Source: Acidobacteriaceae bacterium
GTDB lineage: Bacteria > Acidobacteriota > Terriglobia > Terriglobales > Acidobacteriaceae
DNA length: 64,000 bases
Assembly (NCBI GenBank): GCA_003140075.1
Contig: PLIO01000070.1
Location: 96,042-160,041, forward strand
Reading direction: 5' to 3'
Notes under the pieces: model-generated
Databases searched by the model: none
Told to the model about the DNA's origin: nothing
Seen by the model: only the letters and a program-made list of their open reading frames with translations
Shown here: in pieces, positions 39,696 to 49,410 of the stretch
How positions within the stretch are numbered: position 1 is the stretch's first letter
Layout: each line of letters starts with the position of its first letter
Translations under genes and position numbers: made by a program

Positions 39696-41049
39696 CTGAC
39701 GCCGGGCCGCTGCCGTGCCCGTTGCGCGAGATCCAGGGAACCTTCCCTTTCAGGCTGGAGACCACTTCCAGGGCAAGAATCTTGCGCGGATCCTGGGGGT
39801 CTGAAGTGTGCCAGGTTGCCGAACCCACGACCCAGGCAATCGAGGCGCAGAAGACGAGAAAACCTCCGAGGATTGTGATGAGCAAGCGCGGCGGAGATGA
39901 TTTTTTCTCCGCAACCTTCGGTCGATCCAGCACTTTGACGCTTGGAGTCTCTTTGGCCTCCTGAATTTTTGCCAGTTCATACTGCTGGGTCAGCAGTTCG
40001 TACACAGTTTCCTGAATCTTGGCGCGGCGGTAGTAATCTGCATATTTCACCCCCAGCAAGGGCAAGTTGCGCAGGCTGGGGTAGGGCATATCAATCGATC
40101 GCGCGTCCAGCGACGCCGCGGTTGCTCTGGAATCGACCAGGGGATCCGATCCAGCCGGCGTGCTTCTCGTGCCGCCCAGCTTTTCCAAGTCTCTCCGCAG
40201 TTCCCCGACCCGGGCGTCAAGGGAGCGAACCCTGGGATTACTGTCGGAATAAATCTGGCGCAAGCCTTCCAGTTCGGATTGCGCGACGATGAGTTCTCCG
40301 GCGAGAGTTCCGGCGGCCTCCAAAGCTGCTTTCCCCATGGTTTGAATGTCGACTGTGCCGCTCTGGCTGGAGAACTGGGCCAGGCCGTTGGAAGCGTCAT
40401 CCAGTTCGTGTTTGGCTACTCTGAGGCGCTCTTCGAGAAACACGCGCTCACGATGTGCGGACGAGGTGGAGAGCTCGGCAATGAGAGAATTCAACTGGTC
40501 CACGTAGGCCCGCGCCAGGGCCGCGGCGCGTTCGGGGCTGCGATCCGTCACACTGATGCTGATGATGCCGCTCTTTCGGTCTTCTGAAATAATCGTGCGC
40601 TCGTCAATATTTGCGCGTGCCTCCTGCTCCAGACGCACACCGTAGACCTTTCTCAAGTCGAATTGCTCGACCAGCCGCGATTGGGCAGCGTCGCTGCGCA
40701 GGATGCCGACAAACAGCGCTCCCGTACTGTTCAAACCCAACAGGTCGGCTGCCATGGATCCCAGGCCGCCCGCGCCTTTTGCCGCCAGCGTTGCCATCAT
40801 GGCGATCCCCGTAGTGGACTGAGTATCAGGCGGCATCAACTGCGCGGTTGAGGTGTAGGTCTTTGGAATCAAGAACGCGAGCAAGGCCGAGGCCGCCAGC
40901 CCAATCGCGGTGGCGCGAACCAGCAGTCGGCGATGATCCCAGAGAAGGCGCAAATGGTCAGCCTGCCAGGCGCGCCGATTCTCCAGCGAAATTTCCTGGA
41001 GTGACAACTCGTCGCGAATCGGGTTCGGTTTGGTAGCAATCAGACTCAT
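39673..41049 (-). CDS. Wzz/GumC-type chain-length determinant protein (no kinase domain)
   Basis: Two terminal TMs, TYTSTAQLMPPD, long coiled coil, DRPKVAEKKSSPPRLLITILGGFL. Confidence 0.9.
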   Translation of the reverse strand: MSLIATKPNPIRDELSLQEISLENRRAWQADHLRLLWDHRRLLVRATAIGLAASALLAFLIPKTYTSTAQLMPPDTQSTTGIAMMATLAAKGAGGLGSMAADLLGLNSTGALFVGILRSDAAQSRLVEQFDLRKVYGVRLEQEARANIDERTIISEDRKSGIISISVTDRSPERAAALARAYVDQLNSLIAELSTSSAHRERVFLEERLRVAKHELDDASNGLAQFSSQSGTVDIQTMGKAALEAAGTLAGELIVAQSELEGLRQIYSDSNPRVRSLDARVGELRRDLEKLGGTRSTPAGSDPLVDSRATAASLDARSIDMPYPSLRNLPLLGVKYADYYRRAKIQETVYELLTQQYELAKIQEAKETPSVKVLDRPKVAEKKSSPPRLLITILGGFLVFCASIAWVVGSATWHTSDPQDPRKILALEVVSSLKGKVPWISRNGHGSGPASDADISHD

Positions 41050-41086
41050 ATCATTCGAGAAGCGTGGCCTCGCGCCTAGCTTTCTT

Positions 41087-43576
41087 TCACTTCCGCCTCT
41101 GCGGCCAATAGCTGAATTCGAGCGAGGCCGCGATATTCGATTGCGGTCCTGTCGCCAGCAGAGGAATCTGCCAGCTTTCGTATTGCAGCTTGCCCGTAAG
41201 TCGCAATCCCGACCCCAACAGAAAATCTGAATTCACCGCGACATCGTTCTGCGTCCCGCCTTGCGGGAGCCATTGCGCATCCACCTTCCGGTGGCGCAGT
41301 TCGATTCCGATTCTCTTCGTCGGGCTCAGCCAATAAGTGCTTCGGACGGATTCACCCTGTGCCGCGCGTCCCAGCCAGGTGCCCATCAGCACGCCATTGT
41401 TGGTGTATCCGTTGAGGTATTGCAAATTGTAGTAGTAGCAGCCATTGCACGTGGGGAAGTTGATTGGACTTGTGGTACCACCTTCGATTCTCAAGTCAAC
41501 CTTGGGAACACTCGGAAGTTTGGCAAGATAGATGCCAGTCTGGAAGGCTGCCTTGTAGGGACGGTTTACTGGGGAAATCTCGTCTGTCTGTAACGCGTCA
41601 ACATAGAAGCTGAGCCAATCGCGCATCCCTGGGATGCGATAGGTGAAATCCAGCCCTGCGTGGCCGCTGCCCAGGGATGATCCGTTCACGTGAACTGCGA
41701 ATGTGCTTTCCCACAGGGTCTTAAACGTCAACGGATTTTGCGGCCCACCGTAAAGGGTTGTCTTGGACGCGCTGATTTCAAAATTCGGCGTGAGCTTCAA
41801 ACTGACTTTGCCGCCGCTCAGAAATGGCTGCTGCGCGAGATTTTTCCCATACTGGCCTATGAGGGCCGGGTTGAGGGAACCTTCTAGAGCCGAGTTATCG
41901 ATGAACTGCTGTCCTGCGACCTGCCCGATGAAGAACTGCATGCGAATATCACCGAAAAGTCCGAGAAAGGAAGGCAGCCGAAAAGGACTGACTCGATTGA
42001 TGATGAACATCTTGTTGAGCGGCTCGGCGTTGTTGGTGAATATCATCGCGCCTTCTTCACCCGGACCCCACCACAGACTCTGTCTGCCAAACGAGAGCTG
42101 CCAGTTGGCCAGATTCATTCCGACATAAGCGTCCAGAAGCTGAAAGCGGCTGATCGCTGCGAACGGCATCGCGGGTGGGTTGGGAGGCAAATGGTCGATC
42201 TCGCTGATAAAATTCAGAGCGGCCGGAGACAACGAAGGAGCGGAGGGAGCCGATTGATACTCGCCGCGCACGTAGATCACGAACGGACCAGCCGTGGTCC
42301 ATCCCGAACTGCCAACGATGCTGTTGAAGCCCTCCTGATATGGCCTTCCATAGTCGTTTAAGATCGTTTGGCCGAAATGAAAATTGTCGGTAAGCGGTTT
42401 GCCCGATATACTCGTGCCTCGTGCATAAACGGACTCAATTTGCGCGTGAACGTTGTCTCCGCTCTCGGTGGCATTGAGTTCGCTTTCAAACTCGCTAGAC
42501 AGTGACCGATAAAGTTCTTGTACTTCCAACGGCCCGTCCGCGCCGGATTGGCGTTCCGACGCTTCGCCCAACAGTCGGGCACACTCGAGGCGGGTCCAGG
42601 GACGCAACCCAAGAATCGTCGTCTTGATGTAGCCCATGGCCGCGAGTCGCTCCAGCGCCGGATAGATCCAGCTATCGAGCGGAACGTACGGCGATCCCAT
42701 GAAAGAAGGGATTCGGGTTGTTGGTTCGTTCACGAATTCGCGGGGCGACTCCCATGATCCGCCGCCGAGTTCGGCATCGTGACGTCTGCTGTAAACACTT
42801 TGGGATACCAGATATCCCAGTACGCCGCCCACGAGCACATCCGAAGGAAAGTGCTGACGCGCGCGAACCCGTGAGAAACTGACAGCCGAAGCCATCCCGT
42901 AGGCGAACAGCTTTGGCCATGTCCCTTGATACTCATGCGCAATCACGCCCGCAATCGACCAGGCGACGGCAGCATGTTCGGAGGGGAACGACGTGCCCCC
43001 CTGAAAAAATGCGCCACTGCCGTTGTCCTGATAGGGCCGCTCCCGGCGGAAGGAGTATTTCAAGGCCTCGGTTGCCAGCAGAGTGTTCACAGCCGCTTCC
43101 CCGGCCAGAAACCCGGTCTCGCGCCAGTGCTCGTTGTGCATTGGGAAGCTGAACAGATAAAGTCCGGCTCCGGCGCCAATCAGGCTTGCCACCCCATAGT
43201 TGGAAACCGTCTTGTAGTGGCTAATGGTTGCGGGATTTTGCGGGAGCGATGCGCTGTACTGGCGATCAGTCACGAAAAGACCTGCCGCGAGTCCGCCGAG
43301 CGGTACCAGCCAGGTTGCGTCCGACAAGCGAACACGCAGGGGACTGGTCCAGATTTGTTTCTGATCGTCGACAAAATCTGAGATGTGGCCTGCGAAACTC
43401 GGCGAATCGCGGGAAGTGATCGCGGGCAAACCGGCCGGGGCCATCTTCACTTCAGAAGGTGTAGACATTTGAGGAGCGATCGTTGGGAAACTGTCTGGCG
43501 GCTTCTCGCTGGTTGCGTCCTGCGCCGCGGCTTTGGGTATCGAAAACGCCAAGCCAGCCGCCAGCAACATCGCCAT
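41087..43576 (-). CDS. fusion: PAP2-family phosphatase plus Wzi-like capsule assembly outer-membrane protein
   Basis: RRERPYQDNGSGAFFQGGTSFPSEHAAVAWSIAGV...SRVRARQHFPSDVLVGGVLGYLVSQ (PAP2), then YVPLDSWIYPALERLAAMGYIKTTILGLRPWTRLECARLL...FGRQSLWWGPGEEGAM (Wzi); likely Met51 start with signal peptide. Confidence 0.88.
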   Translation of the reverse strand: MAMLLAAGLAFSIPKAAAQDATSEKPPDSFPTIAPQMSTPSEVKMAPAGLPAITSRDSPSFAGHISDFVDDQKQIWTSPLRVRLSDATWLVPLGGLAAGLFVTDRQYSASLPQNPATISHYKTVSNYGVASLIGAGAGLYLFSFPMHNEHWRETGFLAGEAAVNTLLATEALKYSFRRERPYQDNGSGAFFQGGTSFPSEHAAVAWSIAGVIAHEYQGTWPKLFAYGMASAVSFSRVRARQHFPSDVLVGGVLGYLVSQSVYSRRHDAELGGGSWESPREFVNEPTTRIPSFMGSPYVPLDSWIYPALERLAAMGYIKTTILGLRPWTRLECARLLGEASERQSGADGPLEVQELYRSLSSEFESELNATESGDNVHAQIESVYARGTSISGKPLTDNFHFGQTILNDYGRPYQEGFNSIVGSSGWTTAGPFVIYVRGEYQSAPSAPSLSPAALNFISEIDHLPPNPPAMPFAAISRFQLLDAYVGMNLANWQLSFGRQSLWWGPGEEGAMIFTNNAEPLNKMFIINRVSPFRLPSFLGLFGDIRMQFFIGQVAGQQFIDNSALEGSLNPALIGQYGKNLAQQPFLSGGKVSLKLTPNFEISASKTTLYGGPQNPLTFKTLWESTFAVHVNGSSLGSGHAGLDFTYRIPGMRDWLSFYVDALQTDEISPVNRPYKAAFQTGIYLAKLPSVPKVDLRIEGGTTSPINFPTCNGCYYYNLQYLNGYTNNGVLMGTWLGRAAQGESVRSTYWLSPTKRIGIELRHRKVDAQWLPQGGTQNDVAVNSDFLLGSGLRLTGKLQYESWQIPLLATGPQSNIAASLEFSYWPQRRK

Positions 43577-43613
43577 GAGTCTTGTCCTGATCCGCAAATC
43601 TGCAGCTCCGGTG

Positions 43614-46600
43614 TTAGGGATGGATGTAAGCCACAGTAAGAGCCGCTGAGGACGCAACCTGCGCGGCCTGCATGAGCGTCGCCCAATTTCGCGGAGCAAG
43701 CCTGGGCGCCTTCTCTGGCACGACAATCGAGTCTCCCGGCTTCAATACGGCGCTGAGCGGATCACCCATCCAGAACTCCGAGACATTCCTGGCGGAAAGT
43801 ACGGAGCCGTCGGCCCGCACAACGAAGATCCCGCTCCGATCCGCGATTTGAGTCAGTCCGCCGGACTGGCTCAAATACCACTTGGCACTTCTGCCCGGAA
43901 TATAGCTGACCGCGGTGGGATTGAAGACCTGGCCGCTAACGGTCACGTAGTCCGCTTTCTTGGGAATAATGAGTACGTCCCCGTCTCGCAGGGGAATATC
44001 CGACGCCGTCTTCGCCAGCCGTTTAAGGTCCGAGGGAATGTGGATCACAACGCGTCCAACCGGTGCCGTCGCCTCGAGTTGTTGGAGCGCCGTATCGGTC
44101 TGGGCGATGGCAGTGAGTTTCGCTTCTTTCTGGTCAGCATCGCCGTCCGGCATAGCCTTCAGGTAACCCTGCTCTGCTTTGAGTCGGTTTACCAATTCCA
44201 AATGGGATTTCATTTCCAGGTCTCGAACTTCCTGACGGAGCAGCACAGCTCCGTAAGGAAAGGCTTCAGCGGTGAAACCATTGCAGCGCATCAGCAGCGA
44301 GCTGAGACGCTCGTCCGGCTGAATCCCGTATGTGGCAGGATGCTGCACTTCTCCCTTCACCGTGACGGACGCTCCCAGATCGCTCCATTGCGGAATCTGC
44401 CGAATGGCCAGAACATCTCCATTGCGCAACGTAATGTTTTCGTTGACATCACTCGACCGTGCGGCCTCCAGCTTCACCTCAAGATGTTCGCCGACGCCGT
44501 TGCCGGCCGCGAATCGCGTAAGATCGGCGCTGCCGGCAAATGCGCTTCGCTTGAGTCCGCCCGCGACCCGAATCAGGTCTTCAACCCGCATGTCGGTGGT
44601 CAGCGGATAGCGCCCAGGCTTCGCGACTTCACCTTTGATGTCGACGGTTGGAGCATCCACTTTGGCCAGGTTGCGGTGCACCAGCAGGCGATCCCGCGCC
44701 TGCAAAATGACGTCGTCCACCGGATTCCCCGCGAGGGCTTCGCGCAAATCCACACTCAAAATCCTCATGGTGCCGTCGGCTTGATTGCGGAACAACTGGG
44801 CGGAATCAAGCGCCGCATCCGGTGTAATTCCGCCGGCCAGAAAAATCGCATCGCGCAAATGAGCCTGACCGGATGTGCGATACGAACCGGGCCGATGGAC
44901 CTCACCGCCCACCCACACTTCGGGCGGAGCCTCAAAATCGTAGCGGCTAAAGATTCGCACCGTGTCTAAGGGCTTCAGGGCCGGAGCTGTCGCCGGGTTT
45001 GCCAGTGCACTCGAGATGTCAAAGCTTTCGACGCTGGGATGAAAATCCGGAGGATTCAGGCGGATGATTTCCGCATAATGAGGCGCGGGTTCGGGGAGAA
45101 GATCGCCATACGATGAAATGAGGTCTGTCAATTTCATTCCCGGCTTGTAGGAATAGCGGCCCGGGCGTAAGACGTGCCCCTGAAGGTAAATGGCATCCTC
45201 GTTATATGCGGCGATCGGAAAGATGTGCACTTGATCGCCGTCGCGAATCTTGAAAGCCTGCAGCTGCTGGTTGACATCCGCAGGATCAGCGATCGAGGGC
45301 AGGTCCAGGGTCAGCATGGTGCGCTTTTCGTGGGCTTCGAGCCGCTGCACTTCGATATGGCGCAACGCCGCAGCCGGCAGGATTCCACCGGCCAGTTCCA
45401 GGACTTCGGCCAGCGAAGTCTCATCCAGCAGTTCATATACTGCGGGGCGGCGCACCATCCCTTCTACTGTCGCCTGAGGTCCAATCGGCGGTACAAGTAA
45501 AGTGTCGCCATTTTCCAGCCGCTTTAAGTCGGAGCGGAGGCCGTGCAGAAGCAGGTCATAGGCGTCCACCTGCTCTACAAGTTGCTTGCCGCGGAAGTGC
45601 CTGAGGGAGCGCAAGGATCCCCGTCCCGTGATCCCTCCAGCGGCAAACAGCGCGTTCAGCGGAGTTGATAGCGAACTGATGTCATATGCACCCGGTTGCG
45701 CGACCTCTCCGACCACATAGACGCGCACCGTTCGCAGGCGGGAAACCGACACATCGGCGGACACATCCCGGAACGCAGTCCTGAGCGCACGCTGAACTTC
45801 CAGCTGCACATCACCGAGATTCTTGCCGGTTACCAGCACCGGACCGGTCTCCGGCAGCGCGATCCGCCCCTCCCGATCGACCAGGCGAACCAGTCGCTGG
45901 GTGACGCTGCCCCACACATCGATAGACAAACTGTCGCCCGTTCCCACCACATAGTCAGGCCCCACAGGCAGGTCCATTGGAATCGTGTCCGGCTGGTTTA
46001 TCGTGTTGCGGAATATTTCCGAGCCGAACCGCTCCGCCGGACGCTGCCAGGCAGACGCCTGCACGTACATATCGTAGAGCGAAGGGACGTCGGCATAAGG
46101 ATTGGCCGGACGCACCATTTTCACAGGCGTCACATCTTCTTCCCGTTCCATGGGTCTGGGCCGCTCCCAGTTCGAACGCATGGACTGTGCGGGAATGTCG
46201 TTTCTGGCGCTTCCTTCACGTGAACCGGCTCTGTCGCCGTAGGGGCGGCTGCTCCGCCCCGTAGACAAGTCGTCGAGTGCGGGCATGGCGGAACCTTGAG
46301 AACCGTACGGTAAGTCGGCGCCGGACTTGATCGAGTTGGACGCCAACTCGATCTTAGGGGTGGACATCTGGTCCCGCAGGCCAAGCTCATCGGTTGAAAG
46401 GTCGGTCCGCAGCGTACTCGTCGGAGGGGCCGAAGGTTGCGTATCGGGCGATCCCGGATTTGTGTCCGGAATCGACGGCTCGTTCTCCAGTGCACCGTTA
46501 GACTGACGATTCCGCGCGCCAGTTTTTTCGCAATCGCTGTCTTGTTTAGGATTACAGGTTGTGGTGCGCTCCACCCGTTGTTCTTGATCGTTCCTTTCCG

Positions 46601-47114
46601 GCCGCAGGGATTCGCTATCTTCTTGCGCTTCAATCTGCACCAAACGCCGTGCGCGTTCCTTCAGGACAAATTCCTCTTCTTTGGCGAAGTTCGAATCCGG
46701 ATTTGGCGATGGCAGCAAGTACCCATACCGCTGGAGCAGTCGAGTCGCGACCGAACGAAAGGCGACATCTCGATCAAGACGGTCGAATATGGCCTGGTCG
46801 GATAGATTCGAGTCTTCCACGACCTGTCCGTTGTCAGTGGCTTCCTTGGCTACCCCTTCCTTTAACTCCACCAACAGCCCTGCATCCTTGACGAGCACTG
46901 CCCTGATCTGCACCGAAGACGCCGCCACACGATTGAGGTTGTCTTTTGCAAGGTCGGACAACCCGGCCGCGCGATTCCCCTGAGCATTGCCTTGCTGGGT
47001 ACCGGCACGTCCGTTCATTTGGCCGTACATGAACGGGCAGAGGATGAGCGCTACCACGCCAACTGCTGATCTCCCGAGCAACTTCTTGGAGATGAACGAC
47101 AAGGTTAGACTCAC
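43614..47114 (-). CDS. Wza-like polysaccharide export protein with many SLBB domains
   Basis: 1166 aa; PVGPDYVVGTGDSLSIDVWGSVTQRLVRLVDREGRIALPETGPVLVTGKNLGDVQLEVQRAL; repeated VxGEVxxPGxY SLBB motifs. Confidence 0.93.
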   Translation of the reverse strand: MSLTLSFISKKLLGRSAVGVVALILCPFMYGQMNGRAGTQQGNAQGNRAAGLSDLAKDNLNRVAASSVQIRAVLVKDAGLLVELKEGVAKEATDNGQVVEDSNLSDQAIFDRLDRDVAFRSVATRLLQRYGYLLPSPNPDSNFAKEEEFVLKERARRLVQIEAQEDSESLRPERNDQEQRVERTTTCNPKQDSDCEKTGARNRQSNGALENEPSIPDTNPGSPDTQPSAPPTSTLRTDLSTDELGLRDQMSTPKIELASNSIKSGADLPYGSQGSAMPALDDLSTGRSSRPYGDRAGSREGSARNDIPAQSMRSNWERPRPMEREEDVTPVKMVRPANPYADVPSLYDMYVQASAWQRPAERFGSEIFRNTINQPDTIPMDLPVGPDYVVGTGDSLSIDVWGSVTQRLVRLVDREGRIALPETGPVLVTGKNLGDVQLEVQRALRTAFRDVSADVSVSRLRTVRVYVVGEVAQPGAYDISSLSTPLNALFAAGGITGRGSLRSLRHFRGKQLVEQVDAYDLLLHGLRSDLKRLENGDTLLVPPIGPQATVEGMVRRPAVYELLDETSLAEVLELAGGILPAAALRHIEVQRLEAHEKRTMLTLDLPSIADPADVNQQLQAFKIRDGDQVHIFPIAAYNEDAIYLQGHVLRPGRYSYKPGMKLTDLISSYGDLLPEPAPHYAEIIRLNPPDFHPSVESFDISSALANPATAPALKPLDTVRIFSRYDFEAPPEVWVGGEVHRPGSYRTSGQAHLRDAIFLAGGITPDAALDSAQLFRNQADGTMRILSVDLREALAGNPVDDVILQARDRLLVHRNLAKVDAPTVDIKGEVAKPGRYPLTTDMRVEDLIRVAGGLKRSAFAGSADLTRFAAGNGVGEHLEVKLEAARSSDVNENITLRNGDVLAIRQIPQWSDLGASVTVKGEVQHPATYGIQPDERLSSLLMRCNGFTAEAFPYGAVLLRQEVRDLEMKSHLELVNRLKAEQGYLKAMPDGDADQKEAKLTAIAQTDTALQQLEATAPVGRVVIHIPSDLKRLAKTASDIPLRDGDVLIIPKKADYVTVSGQVFNPTAVSYIPGRSAKWYLSQSGGLTQIADRSGIFVVRADGSVLSARNVSEFWMGDPLSAVLKPGDSIVVPEKAPRLAPRNWATLMQAAQVASSAALTVAYIHP

Positions 47115-47698
47115 ATAGCCTCCAGATCAGCCTCATCCACTTCGACGGCTACCGAGCGCATGATCAGGTCGATCGAAAAAATAACGCGGCAACGGTCTTT
47201 CCTGCGCACGATGATGCCCTCCAATCCCTGCATGGGGCCGCTACGTACCCGCACTCGCCGTCCAGCGCGCAGATAGGGATGCGGTTCGATCCTCAAACCG
47301 TCAGACAGCCGGCGTTGCAACGCTTCGACTTCGTCACTCGGCAAGGCGGCGGGTTGTCCGTTGAATGACACGAGTCGTACGACGCCGGGCAACTGGAGAA
47401 CCTGCAACCTGTTCTCGAGTGCCATGCGGACGAACACGTAACCGGGAAACAGGGCCAGCTCTAATTCCTTGCGGCGGTCCTTCCAGCGCCGCACCGAGCG
47501 GTATAGGGGAAGGAAGCAGGAGAAACTGCGCCGTTTGATTTGTTCGGCTACGCGCTTCTCGTGGCGCGGAAAAGTGTAAAGGGCATACCAGTCCGCTCTG
47601 CGGGGAGCCTCAGGCGCCAGCGCTGGTACCTCCACTCCGATGGTTAGCGACATCACGCTCATTCCTTCACCACGCTGGCCGTAGCTTCGCCCCCTCAC
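47111..47698 (-). CDS. UpxY/NusG-RfaH-like transcription antiterminator
   Basis: WYALYTFPRHEKRVAEQIKRR...LFPGYVFVRM...GRRVRVRSGPMQGLEGIIVRRKDRCRVIFSIDLIMRSVAVEVDEADLE; 4-nt overlap with the Wza-like gene. Confidence 0.92.
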   Translation of the reverse strand: MRGRSYGQRGEGMSVMSLTIGVEVPALAPEAPRRADWYALYTFPRHEKRVAEQIKRRSFSCFLPLYRSVRRWKDRRKELELALFPGYVFVRMALENRLQVLQLPGVVRLVSFNGQPAALPSDEVEALQRRLSDGLRIEPHPYLRAGRRVRVRSGPMQGLEGIIVRRKDRCRVIFSIDLIMRSVAVEVDEADLEAM

Positions 47699-47780
47699 TT
47701 ACAGGCTTACTGTTAGCTAAGCCGTTTAGTTTAAGATAGTTACAAACAACGTCGCGCAACGAATCTCCGGATCTGTGAGC

Positions 47781-48159
47781 CTAAACTGACGCCAAACCAA
47801 CCACGGCTGGCCGCTGCCGGACTGCATTCAGAATGCCAGCCTCCGAGCTTTCCAGGGGTTTGCAACGGATGTCGACGATTGCCCAGTAAAAGAGGGCACG
47901 GTTTTGTTCCGGAGCCAGCGCAAGAATCCTCATCTCCGGGTAGCGTCCAAGCAAGAACCCGCACTGGACACGATGTTTCTCCCGATCGTCCATGGCAAGA
48001 ATTAGCACGTCCGGTCGAACTTGTTCGACTGCTTCGGTGACGTCATCCTGGTTGCCAACTTCCCCGACTAACTCGATGTCGGGCTGATCGGCGATGGTGG
48101 TCATGATGAGTTCCCTCATCAGGCGAGGTTGATTGGCAACCAGCACGCGGACTCGCTTC
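47781..48159 (-). CDS. stand-alone degenerate receiver-domain protein
   Basis: RVRVLVANQPRLMRELIMTTIADQPDIELVGEVGNQDDVTEAVEQVRPDVLILAMDDREK...; no HTH; ORF extends to 48221. Confidence 0.65.
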
Positions 48160-48292
48160 ACATGGTTTCTCCGACGCTGAACGTGAGGGCAGAGTATCGC
48201 TTCTATGCTCCGCATCCGCAAGGTTCAAAAGAGATCTATCCTGAGGCTGGGTTTGAACAAGGACACGTAAGTAGCAGGATTCCGATGCTGGC

Positions 48293-48340
48293 GTACTAAG
48301 ACAGTACCGAACCAGTACCAAAGCAGTACCGCCAAGTACC
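48293..48340. repeat. five helically phased GTAC motifs (AGTACC repeats)
   Basis: GTAC at 48293, 48304, 48315, 48326 and 48336 (spacing 11, 11, 11, 10 bp); last four within (C/A)AGTACC. Confidence 0.75.
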
Positions 48341-48644
48341 TACCTTGTTGTCACCTCCCAGAAGGGGAACAAATGCTTCAAGCTTGAATTATGTAACGCA
48401 CACCACTTGACGCGACGTGCCGCGCGTGTAAACTTGGTCATTCCCCGCTACACAATTAAAGGATTGTCCGGAGCTTCGTATCTTTTGTCATTCTTAGCTT
48501 CTTGAGCAACTTTTCTTCGGGATTGGAGTTACATGGAAACAAGAGAGAGCATAGCTCAACTCTTGCCATAGAGATGATCCGGATCAGAGGTAGCGGCGGG
48601 TCCGAGTTTCAGGATTTAGCAAAGACTGTATTCGACGCATCGTA

Positions 48645-48676
48645 GCCCAACGATTCGTTAACGAAACGAATTGGGC
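48645..48676. promoter_or_regulatory. nested dyad symmetry upstream of a response regulator gene
   Basis: GCCCAA (48645-48650) / TTGGGC (48671-48676) enclosing perfect palindrome TTCGTTAACGAA (48654-48665). Confidence 0.45.
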
Positions 48677-48726
48677 ATGGGGAGTGAGAGGGGCACGCCC
48701 TGTGTCTTCAATGGTCACGCGCTCTC

Positions 48727-49410
48727 ATGGTGACCAGGGAGTGCCCGATGGAACCACAACCAGTTGCCGAAGTTTTTCTTCTGGCTGAAAACCGGCTGCT
48801 CCGTGAAGCGCTGATCCGGATCCTCACCAAGAAGACTGATATCCGCGTCGTGGGCGCTGCCCCATATTCGCCGGCCACGCTGGAACGGATCATTGCCACC
48901 CGCCCCGGGGTTGTTCTGCTGGATTCCGTCGGTCCGGTGTTTTCCGACGACAGACTTGTGTCCGCCCTGCACGCTGCGGTTCCCGGTGTGAGGGTCGCCA
49001 TGATCGACATGGATCTCGATCAGCACACCTTTTTGAGAGCCGTCCGCGAGGGCGTAGTTGGATACGTCTTAAAGGATGCTTCGGCCACGGAAGTGGCGGG
49101 CATGATCCGCGCGATTGCCATGGGAGAGGCAGTGTGCCCGCCGCTTCTATCCATGGCTCTATTCCAGGTGGTCCGGCAGCATCTCTTCGCCGGAGCCGCG
49201 AGCCGGGTATTAAGCCGAAGGGAGCAGCAACTGGTGACGCTGCTGCGTGAGCGGCTAACGAACAAGGAGATTGCGGCGCGGTTAAACCTGTCGGAGCAGA
49301 CGGTGAAAAACCACGTACATCGAATGTTGCGAAAGGTCGGAGCGCAAGACCGCGTGGCCATCGTCGAGCGCTGCGAGTTGGAAGGTCTTGGTGAAAACCT
49401 GGCTTCTTGA
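48727..49410 (+). CDS. NarL/LuxR-type response regulator
   Basis: Receiver-like N-terminus; LSRREQQLVTLLRERLTNKEIAARLNLSEQTVKNHVHRMLRKVGAQDRVAIV LuxR HTH; possible start at 48748 (MEPQPVAEV). Confidence 0.9.
   Translation: MVTRECPMEPQPVAEVFLLAENRLLREALIRILTKKTDIRVVGAAPYSPATLERIIATRPGVVLLDSVGPVFSDDRLVSALHAAVPGVRVAMIDMDLDQHTFLRAVREGVVGYVLKDASATEVAGMIRAIAMGEAVCPPLLSMALFQVVRQHLFAGAASRVLSRREQQLVTLLRERLTNKEIAARLNLSEQTVKNHVHRMLRKVGAQDRVAIVERCELEGLGENLAS

Noticed and set aside
43848-44969. 373-aa plus-strand ORF opposite the SLBB exporter
   Set aside because: Antisense frame within a clear Wza-like CDS.
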